A stretch of 64,000 bases of DNA. It comes from JAZDHV01 sp043810355. Lineage in GTDB: Archaea; Nanobdellota; Nanobdellia; Woesearchaeales; JAGVYU01. Shown one piece after another: positions 1 to 8,381 of this stretch. Each line of letters opens with the position of its first letter. Position 1 is the stretch's first letter. A model generated the notes under the pieces. That model did no database searches and was not told where the DNA came from. It worked only from the letters and a program-made list of their open reading frames with translations. Position numbers and translations under genes: made by a program. The stretch covers positions 1-64,000 of the forward strand of contig JBDROB010000075.1 of the NCBI GenBank assembly GCA_043810355.1, given 5' to 3'.

Positions 1-571
1 CGCTTTCATTTGTCCTGGCTTCAATGTCTTCAATAAAAAGATTCTTGCATATCTCCTGTATTTTTTCCATATCTGTTCCTGGCGAGGCTGTCAAAGCAAG
101 AATTCTTGGAAATCTTGAAATTTGTTCATATTGTTTTGCTATCCAAACATAAGCATAATTTCCAGTTGCCCTATGTGCTTCATCAACTCCAAGAAGTGAG
201 ACTTCTTCAAGCTTGATCCTTTTTGTGATAATATCATTTTCTAGTCCTTGAGGTGTTGAAAAAATTACTTGGCTTTTTTCCCAAAGCTCAGCTCTTTTCT
301 CTGGTTTGACCATCCCTGTGAATATTGCCATCTTGTCTTCTTCAATTTCCATGTGCTCTTTGAAAACATTGTAGTATTGGTCAATTAATGGTCTTGTAGG
401 GCCGATAAAAAGAATTTTTGTTTTTGGGTATTGTCCAAGTCTGTATGCTGCCAGCATCAGGAATATGTTTGTCTTTCCCATTCCTGTAGGCAGCACAACT
501 AGTGTATTCTTCATTGTGCAGGAATTGAATATTGTCTCCTGATACAATCTGGGTGTGAAGTTTTTTATCAT
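1..571 (-). CDS. hef: Hef/FANCM-like superfamily 2 DNA helicase, N-terminal part (cut by window edge)
   Basis: The first ~190 residues are visible; the gene runs off the left edge. Walker A is LPTGMGKT, motif Ia is FIGPTRPLIDQ, motif II is DEAH (VDEAHRATGNYAYV) and motif III is LTASPG. The combination TPQGLENDI plus DEAHRAxGNYAY is typical of archaeal Hef, which processes stalled or branched replication forks; the full protein normally ends in an ERCC4-type nuclease that cannot be seen here. The ATG at 571 lies about 30 nt after a TATA-like box, so the mRNA is probably leaderless. A related SF2 helicase without nuclease domain remains possible. Confidence 0.85.
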   Translation of the reverse strand, partial: MIKNFTPRLYQETIFNSCTMKNTLVVLPTGMGKTNIFLMLAAYRLGQYPKTKILFIGPTRPLIDQYYNVFKEHMEIEEDKMAIFTGMVKPEKRAELWEKSQVIFSTPQGLENDIITKRIKLEEVSLLGVDEAHRATGNYAYVWIAKQYEQISRFPRILALTASPGTDMEKIQEICKNLFIEDIEARTNES

Positions 572-599
572 TATAGACTAGAACAAGTAAATTCTTTTG

Positions 600-609
600 T
601 TTTATATAA
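600..609 (-). promoter_or_regulatory. TATA box for the Hef-like gene
   Basis: Read on the minus strand the sequence is TTATATAAAA, centred about 33 nt upstream of the ATG at 571. This spacing fits an archaeal TATA box feeding a leaderless transcript. No ribosome binding site lies before the ATG. Confidence 0.5.
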
Positions 610-630
610 TTATTGTCACTCTATTACAAT

Positions 631-1002
631 TTAGGCATATCCTCTGGAAGATATGATTTTTTTTGCATGCAGGTAATATCCTGTCATGATCCCTATCACA
701 AATATCAGTATTATTATTCTAGCATCCCCATATCTTGTTAAAAATGCTCCAAGCAGATATCCTAATAAAAAGCAGAATATCACTATAGACCATGGCATCT
801 TTATCTGTCTCTGTATCATGAACCAGAGTCTTCCAAAAAATAGCCCTGATAGGAAGACGAGCAGGTATATCATGACTGCAGATTGTGCAGTTATAGATAG
901 TATAAATCCAATTATCAATAGCAGAATGGATAAGACCTCTGGCCAACCAAACCACATATCAAATTTTCCTTTCTTGTTCATTTTCTTTTGAATATTTATC
1001 AA
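631..1002 (-). CDS. small four-helix membrane protein, function unknown
   Basis: The 123-residue protein has a short polar N-terminus, then about four hydrophobic segments (residues ~24-45, 45-62, 68-90, 93-112) and a basic C-terminus. I do not recognise the family. The start could also be the ATG at codon 8 (MNKKGKF). It lies 31 nt downstream of the M50-like gene on the same strand and could be co-transcribed with it. No catalytic motif is visible. Confidence 0.6.
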   Translation of the reverse strand: MINIQKKMNKKGKFDMWFGWPEVLSILLLIIGFILSITAQSAVMIYLLVFLSGLFFGRLWFMIQRQIKMPWSIVIFCFLLGYLLGAFLTRYGDARIIILIFVIGIMTGYYLHAKKIISSRGYA

Positions 1003-1033
1003 TTGTAATTAATTCATAATTTTAACTTATTTA

Positions 1034-1801
1034 TTATACATACTTAAGATCCCATGCACCTTTTTCAAACAATAAGTAATATATCAGCCATACCAAACCT
1101 CCTACTAAAAGTCCTAAAATGATTGATTGTATATTGAATAATAGGAAGATAGCATATCCTAATACTGATCCAAAAATAAACATATATGTTAATCTTGACC
1201 TGAATAATACTAATGCTCCATCTAATGGAGGGATTGGTAAAAGATTTAGTAGTGCATATATCCATGAAAATAGGATCAACTTGTCTAAGATTGGAATTGA
1301 TAATATTGGCAATCCAAATATGCTTTCTAGACTCCATATCATTGTAGCTAAAATTATGTTTGCTAATGATCCTGCTAATCCTGTCATTGACATTGCTAAA
1401 GTATTTGTTCCATATCTGAAATATCCAAGTCTGTGTATAGCAAGATGATGCATGTATATTCCTCCTGGTATTGCCAGCCAGATATTTCCTCTTGTGACTA
1501 ATGCAACAACTATTCCTAATATTATTCCATACCACCATATCTTGTATTCTACCCTGAATCCACTATGCAGTCCAATAATCCTTTGTCCTGTCAAATGTAC
1601 CATTACAACAATTACAACTACAACAAATGAGATTGCTAGGTTATATGCCCAATACGCGTCTAAGGCACTTGTTGCCCTTCCATCATTGAATCCTACTATG
1701 AATGTAAGTGCCAATATTGTGATTATCACTGCTTTGATCTCGTCAAAACTGAACCAGAAATATCTCTTCACCTTGTCTATTAGGTCAATTAATCCATACA
1801 T
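1034..1801 (-). CDS. M50 (site-2 protease) family membrane protein with degenerate zinc motif
   Basis: A 255-residue polytopic protein. The C-terminal motif NLLPIPPLDGALV (about residue 186) is the conserved NxxPxPPLDG element of M50 intramembrane proteases, which supplies the third metal ligand. The expected HExxH in the first core helix is replaced by HLTGQ (VVMVHLTGQRIIG, around residue 68), so both the glutamate and the second histidine are missing. The topology, with a membrane segment before the motif and further helices after it, otherwise fits the family. It is probably a non-proteolytic member; substrate and role are unknown. Confidence 0.75.
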   Translation of the reverse strand: MYGLIDLIDKVKRYFWFSFDEIKAVIITILALTFIVGFNDGRATSALDAYWAYNLAISFVVVVIVVMVHLTGQRIIGLHSGFRVEYKIWWYGIILGIVVALVTRGNIWLAIPGGIYMHHLAIHRLGYFRYGTNTLAMSMTGLAGSLANIILATMIWSLESIFGLPILSIPILDKLILFSWIYALLNLLPIPPLDGALVLFRSRLTYMFIFGSVLGYAIFLLFNIQSIILGLLVGGLVWLIYYLLFEKGAWDLKYV

Positions 1802-1855
1802 ATTATCTTCTTTAGAATATAGGTATATAAAATTTGCGAATGTTATGGCATTTTA

Positions 1856-2548
1856 CTAATTTGTATAAGTAATCCACCCTTTCTCTATCTTTTTTATAAT
1901 ATCAATTATCTCTTCTTCATGCCCTGCCCCAACCAAAGCAACTATCTTTTTATCTTCATTCTTGTCCATCAATTCCTTTAGTTTCCTTGCCATAAAATGA
2001 TTCCTTTCCTTTATCAGGACTAGATATATGTTCGGATACCTCTTCTTGATCTTGCCCACAAGTTGATTTATCACTTTTTTAGAAGGAACTTTTGTCAGGT
2101 CAAACTCAATCTCTTTTTTCCTGAAAACTGCTGCTTTTACAATATCAACTATAAAATTCCATTTCTCTTTCCATGTGATTTTTTTGGACAGCCTTTTCAG
2201 TGTTATCTTGATGTTTTGGTCAACTAGGGCTATCTTTTTCCTTTTTTTCTTTGCTAATTTTGCAGCCAATATCATCTCTGATCCAGGACTTACACCTACC
2301 ATATTTCCTAGTTTTTTCTCAGCCCATGCTCCTATCAATGCAAAAAGCCATCCTTTCAACCCAATCTTGAATATATCCCGTATCCTTACATGCCTTTCTT
2401 CTTCCTCTATCAAAGAGTAGAATCTGGATTTGTCAAGCTCTAATGCAATAATATCAGGATCTTCCTTATTAATCACAAGTTCTACTGTATCAAGGGATTC
2501 TTGTGCAATATGGCTTGTTCCTATCAATATCAGGTTTTTATACTTCAT
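1856..2548 (-). CDS. traB: TraB/PrgY family protein
   Basis: The 230-residue protein begins LILIGTSHIAQES and continues with IIALELDKSRF and, near residue 205, VGAGHEEEI. These are the GTxH, E-x-D-xxR and GxGH motifs of the TraB/GumN/Tiki superfamily, thought to have a metalloprotease-like fold. The family was named for a bacterial pheromone shutdown protein; the archaeal role is unknown. Archaeal members often carry C-terminal membrane helices, but here only residues ~62-76 are weakly hydrophobic and the chain ends after the GxGH motif. It is divergent from the PRC-barrel gene. Confidence 0.85.
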   Translation of the reverse strand: MKYKNLILIGTSHIAQESLDTVELVINKEDPDIIALELDKSRFYSLIEEEERHVRIRDIFKIGLKGWLFALIGAWAEKKLGNMVGVSPGSEMILAAKLAKKKRKKIALVDQNIKITLKRLSKKITWKEKWNFIVDIVKAAVFRKKEIEFDLTKVPSKKVINQLVGKIKKRYPNIYLVLIKERNHFMARKLKELMDKNEDKKIVALVGAGHEEEIIDIIKKIEKGWITYTN

Positions 2549-2643
2549 AGGTATTATTGAAGTTTAGAAATATTTATATATTTAAGCATTTATTATAGGA
2601 GGATATTAATATTTATCAATATATACAAAACCAGGGTGATATT

Positions 2644-2928
2644 ATGTTAAAACTCAAGAGAATTACTGAAACATTTGATATGAGAGTATTTACTGACACT
2701 GGAGACTATTTTGGAGATGTAGAAGAGTCTATGCTCACCCAGAATAAGGTCACTGGTTGGCGTATTAAAGCTACAAAAACATCATTTTTGGCAAAGGTCT
2801 TAGGCAATGCTAAAGGAGTAATCGTGCCTCATCAGCTTGTTAAGAGCATTGGTGATGTCATGATTATCAGCAAGAGTGCTGTCCCTAGCTATGGCGGAGA
2901 AGAAGGGTCTTCTCAAGAAGTAGATTAG
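2644..2928 (+). CDS. PRC-barrel domain protein
   Basis: At 94 residues the protein is a single PRC-barrel: residues 1-20 form strands around MRVFTDTG, followed by GDVEE, the middle GWRI strand and the end VKSIGDVMIIS. Archaeal PRC-barrel proteins include ribosome-maturation-like and cell-division (CdpB-type) members. A GGTGATATT stretch precedes the ATG. The tail (SYGGEEGSSQEVD) is short and acidic. The exact role cannot be assigned from sequence. Confidence 0.75.
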   Translation: MLKLKRITETFDMRVFTDTGDYFGDVEESMLTQNKVTGWRIKATKTSFLAKVLGNAKGVIVPHQLVKSIGDVMIISKSAVPSYGGEEGSSQEVD

Positions 2929-3024
2929 ATTTTCTTTCCTTTTTTTCTCTTATTTCTTAATCATTTGCTTGATTATAATATTATATCTTTTTAGAACAAA
3001 TGTTCTGCTGCCACTCTTTTTACG

Positions 3025-3116
3025 CATCCAGACTGTGGGAACTAATTATTTACTGGGCACAGCCCTATTGATAATATAGGCTCCCTTTGAGTCCAGATGT
3101 CTGTAAGATATGACAG
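3025..3116 (+). ncRNA. candidate structured RNA in an intergenic region
   Basis: The 220-nt gap between the PRC-barrel gene and the gene at 3149 is locally less AT-rich and folds well. CATCCAGACT (3025-3034) pairs with AGTCCAGATG (3090-3099), apart from two mismatches. Inside it, GGGC-ACA-GCCC forms a hairpin and GCC(C)TAT pairs with ATAGGC. A further CTGT/ACAG hairpin follows at about 3101-3116. It resembles no RNA family that I can name with confidence (checked by eye for SRP, box C/D, H/ACA and tRNA). Strand is uncertain because the helices are nearly symmetrical. Confidence 0.3.
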
Positions 3117-3148
3117 CTAGAATAATGTACTATAATTTCCTCTTCTTT

Positions 3149-3568
3149 TTAAAGATTATCTATAAATTCTTTCTCACTTGTGAAATCCACATTTTCAGCC
3201 ATTCCATTAAATCCAATTTCTAGGCTGGCAGGGTCACATATCCTGTTATGGAGATATGGCTTGATTATCCATTTCCTCTCATTTTTAGAGTCTGGATTGA
3301 CAAACCATATTGAAATATTTTGATAATCAGTCAATATTTTCCATTTGCCTTTCATTATCTTGATATTTTCCTTGTTATTTAGTGTGATAATAGAGAGATA
3401 TTCCTCTTTCCCACAGTTCTTTATTATATTTTCAATATCCTCTAATGATAATATGATTTTATATTTTATCTCAATCCCATCTTTCTGCATTACGATTATT
3501 TGATCCTCTTTGCCTTCAATATTCTTTATCCTATTTTGGATTGCATCCATATTTTTTATGTCTATCAA
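3149..3568 (-). CDS. hypothetical protein with uncertain start
   Basis: A soluble 139-residue product with a lysine/isoleucine-rich N-terminal half and a conserved-looking end (WIIKPYLHNRICDPASLEIGFNG). I do not recognise it. The start is a TTG at 3568; the first ATG in frame is at 3550. The same frame stays open back to about 3652 and reads like an amphipathic helix (NNAIEKIREWALIDIKN) but contains no ATG, so the gene may use a rare start or may have lost its true 5' end through a frameshift. Confidence 0.55.
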   Translation of the reverse strand: MIDIKNMDAIQNRIKNIEGKEDQIIVMQKDGIEIKYKIILSLEDIENIIKNCGKEEYLSIITLNNKENIKIMKGKWKILTDYQNISIWFVNPDSKNERKWIIKPYLHNRICDPASLEIGFNGMAENVDFTSEKEFIDNL

Positions 3569-3676
3569 AGCCCATTCTCTTATTTTTTCAATAGCATTGT
3601 TAATAGTATCACCAATGCCCAGGTTTATAATATGAACATAAAAATCTTTTGATTAAATCTTGAATTTTACGATAAT

Positions 3677-3684
3677 CTTATAAA
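3677..3684 (+). promoter_or_regulatory. TATA box for the ABC exporter genes
   Basis: CTTATAAA lies 22-29 nt before the ATG at 3706, the spacing expected for an archaeal leaderless transcript. No Shine-Dalgarno sequence precedes this ATG. Confidence 0.6.
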
Positions 3685-3705
3685 TCGACAATTAAAAACA
3701 TTGTT

Positions 3706-4656
3706 ATGATGTTTGATATAGAAGTCAGGAATCTGAAAAAATCATATGGTCGAGGTTCAAATAGGATTACTGCTGTCAACAACATATCTTTCTCTGTCAA
3801 GAAAGGAGAGATTTTTGGCCTTTTAGGAGTTAATGGAGCAGGAAAGACAACTACAATCAATATTCTGACAGGCCTTTTGAAAAAGGATCAGGGCAATATC
3901 AGGATCATGGGATTAGATCCTGAAAAAGATTGGGAAGAGGTTAAAAATAAAGTTAATGTAAGCACTGCATATTATCCTTTGTCTGATGTCCTTACAGTTA
4001 GGCAAAATCTTTTGATTTATGCTAAAATATACAATGTAAAAAATCATAAGGAGAAGATAAACAATCTGATAGGACAATTTGATCTTGTCAAGCTTGCGAA
4101 TACAAAATTGATATCCTTGAGTTCAGGTGAAAGGACAAGGGTTGTGCTTTGCAAAGGATTGATCAATGATCCTCAGGTTTTATTCTTAGATGAATGCACT
4201 GTTGGTCTTGACCCAGATATTGCAGAGAAAACTAGGAGATACATCAAGAAATATCAAAAAGAAAGTGGTTGCACAATCCTTTTCACATCTCATTACATGT
4301 ATGAAGTGGAAGAGCTTTGTGATAGGATTGCTTTCATGGAAAAAGGGAAGATAATTCAGATTGCAACATCTGATCAGCTTAAGAAATCAATTAAAAAGTC
4401 AACTATAGAGATAAGTGTGAAAAAGGATGTTCTTGGCCTTAAGAAATTCCTTGAAGACGAGAATATTGATGTTTTGTTTCAGAAGAATCACACTCTGGTC
4501 TTTGAAGTGTCTTATGAAAAAGATCAGATATACAGGATCATGAACAAGATTTTTTCAAAAGGATTCTTATTAAGTGATCTTCACATCAAAAAGCCCACTT
4601 TAGATGATATTTTCATAAAGTTTGCAAGGAGAGAAAATGAAGTTATACAGGATTAA
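3706..4656 (+). CDS. ABC transporter ATP-binding protein (ABC-2/DrrA type)
   Basis: This is the 316-residue nucleotide-binding subunit of an exporter. Visible motifs are Walker A (GVNGAGKTT, ~residue 46), signature LSSGERTR (~144), Walker B plus D-loop VLFLDECTVGLD (~160) and the switch histidine in TSHYMYEVEE. The usual DEP of Walker B reads DEC, and the Q-loop glutamine is not obvious (STAYYPLSDVLT). A C-terminal ~80-residue regulatory extension is typical of DrrA/NatA-like subunits. The 3' end overlaps the permease gene by 20 nt. The transported substrate is unknown. Confidence 0.9.
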   Translation: MMFDIEVRNLKKSYGRGSNRITAVNNISFSVKKGEIFGLLGVNGAGKTTTINILTGLLKKDQGNIRIMGLDPEKDWEEVKNKVNVSTAYYPLSDVLTVRQNLLIYAKIYNVKNHKEKINNLIGQFDLVKLANTKLISLSSGERTRVVLCKGLINDPQVLFLDECTVGLDPDIAEKTRRYIKKYQKESGCTILFTSHYMYEVEELCDRIAFMEKGKIIQIATSDQLKKSIKKSTIEISVKKDVLGLKKFLEDENIDVLFQKNHTLVFEVSYEKDQIYRIMNKIFSKGFLLSDLHIKKPTLDDIFIKFARRENEVIQD

Positions 4657-5422
4657 TGCATTATTATTGAAATACTATTATATCACTATAAACAGTCTAG
4701 ATAGGATCTTTGATATTTTTTATTGGCCTTTGATTGATCTGATTGTATGGGGATTTGCAAGCGCTTATATCAGGGATCTTTCTAGTTATAATCTTTTATC
4801 CATGTTCCTTGGAGGAATAATCTTATGGTTATTTGTTTGGAGGTCATCCCAGGACATTGCAGTGTATATTTTAGAGGATTTTTGGTCCAGAAATCTGTAT
4901 CATGTATTCTCTTCTCCGATAAAGATATCAGAACAGGTTATATCAGTTATATTGTTAGGTTTTTTCAGGGCATTGATAACCTTTGTAGTCCTCACTTTCT
5001 TGGCATTTGTCATCTATTCATTTAATCTGTTTACTATCCCTTTATATTTTATTGTGATATCAATTGTATTATTGTCTTTGTTTGGTTGGGCTATGGGTTT
5101 GTTTGTAACTGCTTTGATATTCATATATGGAAAAAGGATCCAGGTATTGGCATGGTCAGTTGTCTGGGTTATCCAGCCATTTAGCTGTGTATTTTATCCA
5201 TTGAGCGCGCTGCCTGATTGGGCTGTCCCGATTGCAAAGGTCTTGCCCACTACTTACATTTTTGAAAGCTTGAGAAGTGTCATCTCAAATAATACAATCA
5301 ATTATTTCTGGTTGTTGTATGCTTTGATAATCGATATTATCTTCCTTTTGATAATGTTCTTGTTCCTAAGATTTGCTTTTGACAGGGCAAGGACTACTGG
5401 TCTTTTGGCTAAATCTGATTGA
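4637..5422 (+). CDS. ABC-2 type transporter permease
   Basis: A 261-residue membrane protein with about six hydrophobic segments and the ABC-2 signature region around VWVIQPFSCVFYPLSALPDW (~residues 174-193). It partners the ATPase at 3706. I choose the ATG at 4637: it follows an AAGGAGAG ribosome binding site and overlaps the ATPase stop, whereas the longer frame starts at a TTG inside the ATPase without a site. Together the pair would export a lipid, glycolipid or drug-like compound. Confidence 0.88.
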   Translation: MKLYRINALLLKYYYITINSLDRIFDIFYWPLIDLIVWGFASAYIRDLSSYNLLSMFLGGIILWLFVWRSSQDIAVYILEDFWSRNLYHVFSSPIKISEQVISVILLGFFRALITFVVLTFLAFVIYSFNLFTIPLYFIVISIVLLSLFGWAMGLFVTALIFIYGKRIQVLAWSVVWVIQPFSCVFYPLSALPDWAVPIAKVLPTTYIFESLRSVISNNTINYFWLLYALIIDIIFLLIMFLFLRFAFDRARTTGLLAKSD

Positions 5423-5535
5423 ATAAGATATGATTGAATGAGAATATTAAAATAACAATGTTGATTGAAAAAATTAATTTAAGAATTAATTTAAATAAAA
5501 GAATCTAAATAGGATCAATTGATTAACCAATCAAT

Positions 5536-6282
5536 CTAATCATTCTCAACCCTAGGAGCCAAAATAAAACTTAGGTTTACTTTGTCTATAGTATTGTAAT
5601 CCAGTCTTAATGGATAATCCTTATGGAATGATGCAGTCACAGTGTCTGCTATCTTGCTGCCATTGATCATCTTTTTCAGATACTCAATAGAATACTTTGA
5701 CTTGACCTTTGAGTTTCCCTCAACCTCAATCTTTGTATTGTCATCTTCATTTATCTCAATATTTGCCTTGCTCAAGTCACCTTCAGCTACAATGACCATC
5801 TTTTTTGGTTGTGCAATAAAGCTTACAGACTCTGCTACTATATCAGCATCTTCTATTGCTTCATTGAATATTGATGCGCTTGTCGTCAATTTTGCCCCAA
5901 ACTTTAGGTCAGGTATTTTCTGGTCTTTTTCATCCAAATCAATTGTTGGTATGCTGAAAGTCCTTGTTGATGTTCCTTTCAACTGGATCATTAGCCTGTT
6001 GTCCTCTCCTAATTGAAGTGTTATCATGTCACTTGGGCTTGCCCTTCTGAGCACTTGTTTGAGATTGTCCAGGTTCAGTCCTATTTCAGTTTCCTCTTTA
6101 AGGTCATATTCTGTGAATGTGCTGGAAAATAGCTTGAAGATTACCATTGCTACATTTGCAGGATCCATTGCAACCAGTTCAATTGCATCTTTGGTCACCT
6201 TGAATCTTGCTTCATTTACTAGCTCAGAAATGATTGAGATACTGTCTTTAAGATATTTTGGTTCTGCAAGCGTTAATCTCAT
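5536..6282 (-). CDS. pcn: DNA polymerase sliding clamp (PCNA)
   Basis: At 248 residues it has the usual archaeal PCNA length. The opening MRLTLAEPKYLKDSISIISELV, the motif DAIELVAMDPANVAMV in the first domain, LNLDNLKQVLRRA and the final strand LSFILAPRVEND are all diagnostic. The protein forms a trimeric ring that tethers polymerase, FEN1 and ligase to DNA. A GGAGGAT ribosome binding site lies just before the ATG. It is convergent with the ABC permease. Confidence 0.97.
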   Translation of the reverse strand: MRLTLAEPKYLKDSISIISELVNEARFKVTKDAIELVAMDPANVAMVIFKLFSSTFTEYDLKEETEIGLNLDNLKQVLRRASPSDMITLQLGEDNRLMIQLKGTSTRTFSIPTIDLDEKDQKIPDLKFGAKLTTSASIFNEAIEDADIVAESVSFIAQPKKMVIVAEGDLSKANIEINEDDNTKIEVEGNSKVKSKYSIEYLKKMINGSKIADTVTASFHKDYPLRLDYNTIDKVNLSFILAPRVEND

Positions 6283-6381
6283 TATATCCTCCTTTAACCC
6301 CCCTTTTATTTAAGATATCAATCCTTATTTATATAGTTTATTATTTTAAAGAATCTATGAACTTATTGTGAGAATTTATAA

Positions 6382-7716
6382 TCATTCCAGTTTTAGATGA
6401 TTAAGATCCCTCATTATATGTACAAAATTCTTATCATATCCCATCTCTATGGCAAGATCATATAATGCTTTTGTCATTCTTTGGTCACCATGGGCAGGAA
6501 TCAAGTGTTTTGGCTTGACCAAAGAGATTAGATCCCTTAAGTCTTCTCTTCCTGCATGCCCGCTTATATGGATGTCTTTGAAGATCCTGACTCCATACCT
6601 TTTCAAGTCATTTTCTAAATCCTCCCTGTTTTTTATGTTTGTAGGGGTTGGGATTGTTTTGCAGGAAAAGATTACATGATCTCCAGGATCAAGCCTGAAT
6701 CCGAATTCTCCTCTTGCAATCTTTGAAAGTGTTGCTTTTGGCTCTCCTTGGTGTCCTGTGACAACTAATAAATATTTCTCTTTTCCATCTTTTTCAATTT
6801 TTTTAAGTTCTCTTTTGATCTTTGAGCTGAACCTGACTATATCTACCTCTTTTGAGAAATTGACTAGTTTGATTGATTCTGCTGCATTAGTATATTTTGA
6901 TAGTGACCTTCCAAGAAATACTATCTTTCTTCCTAATTTATTCCCGAATTCAATTATTGATTTTAGTCTGGCAATATGGGATGAGAATGTTGTCACAATT
7001 ATAGTTTTCCCTTTTGATTCTGTTCCAATCATCACATCTCTCAGCATCTCTTTTGCCACTGCCTCTGAAGGCATCTTTATCGCTTCAGGAGCATAGGTTG
7101 ATTCAACAATTAAAGCAAAAATGTTCTTGTTGCCTAATTCCCTTAGTTTTGCAAAATCTGTTTTCTGTCCAAGTGTAGGGTAGATGTCAAACTTGAAATC
7201 ATTTGCATATAGTACAATTCCATATTTTGTGTGGATTGCAACCATGACTGTCTGTGGGGTTGAGTGTGTCATGTTTATGAATTCTATTTTTATATTCTTG
7301 GATATTTTTATTGTCGATCCAGCATTCAGCACTTTGATTTTATTGTTAAGATGTATCTTTTCATCAGTCAGTATTGCCTGTAGCACTGCTGCGCTGAATG
7401 GCGTGCAGATGATTGGTGCTTTGAAATAATTTCCAAGAAATGGTACTGCTCCTATATGGTCAAGATGTGCATGTGTTGGGATTATTGCAATCACTTTTTT
7501 ATGCCATTCCTTGATCTGTGTTATATCAGGTACAGCCTTTTCCTTGATAAGCTCAGCTGGAGATATATTTATGATATCTTCATCCTCTGTAAGTCTGATA
7601 TAATTCTCAAGATGAAGTCCCATATCGCATATTACAACCTCATCATCTATCTTGATGGCTGTGCAGTTCTTGCCGACCTCATCATATCCGCCGATTGATC
7701 TTATTTCTATTGGCAT
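6382..7716 (-). CDS. rnj: archaeal ribonuclease J (metallo-beta-lactamase/beta-CASP RNase)
   Basis: The 444-residue enzyme has the metal site THAHLDHIG (~residue 76), a second histidine in MTHSTPQTV (~150), the acidic strand YANDFKFD, the beta-CASP insert (LGRSLSKYTNAAE) and SGHAGREDL plus PAHGDQR near the C-terminus. These match archaeal RNase J, a 5'-3' exoribonuclease in RNA decay. Length matches archaeal forms, which lack the bacterial C-terminal domain. It lies just upstream of PCNA on the same strand, separated by about 100 nt that contain the PCNA promoter region. Confidence 0.93.
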   Translation of the reverse strand: MPIEIRSIGGYDEVGKNCTAIKIDDEVVICDMGLHLENYIRLTEDEDIINISPAELIKEKAVPDITQIKEWHKKVIAIIPTHAHLDHIGAVPFLGNYFKAPIICTPFSAAVLQAILTDEKIHLNNKIKVLNAGSTIKISKNIKIEFINMTHSTPQTVMVAIHTKYGIVLYANDFKFDIYPTLGQKTDFAKLRELGNKNIFALIVESTYAPEAIKMPSEAVAKEMLRDVMIGTESKGKTIIVTTFSSHIARLKSIIEFGNKLGRKIVFLGRSLSKYTNAAESIKLVNFSKEVDIVRFSSKIKRELKKIEKDGKEKYLLVVTGHQGEPKATLSKIARGEFGFRLDPGDHVIFSCKTIPTPTNIKNREDLENDLKRYGVRIFKDIHISGHAGREDLRDLISLVKPKHLIPAHGDQRMTKALYDLAIEMGYDKNFVHIMRDLNHLKLE

Positions 7717-7805
7717 GATTGATTAAATTTAGTGATTAGTTTAAATATTTTTTGATAATGATTGGATAATAGAAAGATTTATGAGCTAGAAGAAATTATT
7801 TGTTC

Positions 7806-8381
7806 ATGTTGAAAAAAAAAGTGCTAGTGATTGTTGCACACCCAGATGATGAGACAATATGGATGGGTGGATTTCTTAATAGAAATATCTCTAACTGGAA
7901 CTTGACAATACTGAGCTTATGCAGGGAACATGACAGGGACAGAGCCCCTAAATTCTTGAAAGTTTGCAGTTCATTGGGTGCAGAATGCTTTATTTCAGAT
8001 CTTGAAGATGAAACCTTGGATGATATTGATCCTTCTGAGGTTATAAACAGGATTAAAAAATATTGTGATAAAAACTATGATTATATTTTTACACACGGCA
8101 GTAATGGCGAATATGGTCATAAGAGGCATAAGGATGTTAATAATGCTGTGTTGGAGATGGTTAAGAAAAAAGATTTGTCAGCTGAGAAAATTTTTCTATT
8201 TTCTTATGAAAAAAAAGGAAAATCTTGTTATCCAAGCAAGAAAGCAGAAATATTTATAAATTTAAAAAATAAAGAAGTCAAAATCAAGAAAAAAATGATT
8301 GAAAACATGTATGGATTTACAAAGAACAGCTTTGAATCTTTAAGCTGTAGAGATATAGAATCTTTTCAGGTGTTACAATGA
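7806..8381 (+). CDS. PIG-L/LmbE family deacetylase
   Basis: A 191-residue enzyme with the zinc-binding motif VAHPDDETIWMGG near residues 10-22 and the second site HGSNGEYGHKRHKDV (~residues 98-112), diagnostic of PIG-L N-acetylglucosaminyl deacetylases. It probably removes an acetyl group from a GlcNAc-type sugar. The ATG at 7806 (MLKKKVLVIV) is preferred to a TTG two codons earlier. Its stop overlaps the next gene's start (ATGA), so it is translationally coupled to a glycosyltransferase, which fits a short sugar-modification operon. Confidence 0.9.
   Translation: MLKKKVLVIVAHPDDETIWMGGFLNRNISNWNLTILSLCREHDRDRAPKFLKVCSSLGAECFISDLEDETLDDIDPSEVINRIKKYCDKNYDYIFTHGSNGEYGHKRHKDVNNAVLEMVKKKDLSAEKIFLFSYEKKGKSCYPSKKAEIFINLKNKEVKIKKKMIENMYGFTKNSFESLSCRDIESFQVLQ

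Noticed and set aside
686..991. A plus-strand gene opposite the small membrane protein
   Set aside because: Antisense shadow; its composition and lack of promoter or ribosome binding site do not support coding.
3025..3116. SRP RNA or H/ACA/box C/D guide RNA
   Set aside because: No SRP helix 8 loop pattern, no C/D boxes and no ACA box at the right distance could be found by eye; left as an unnamed candidate.
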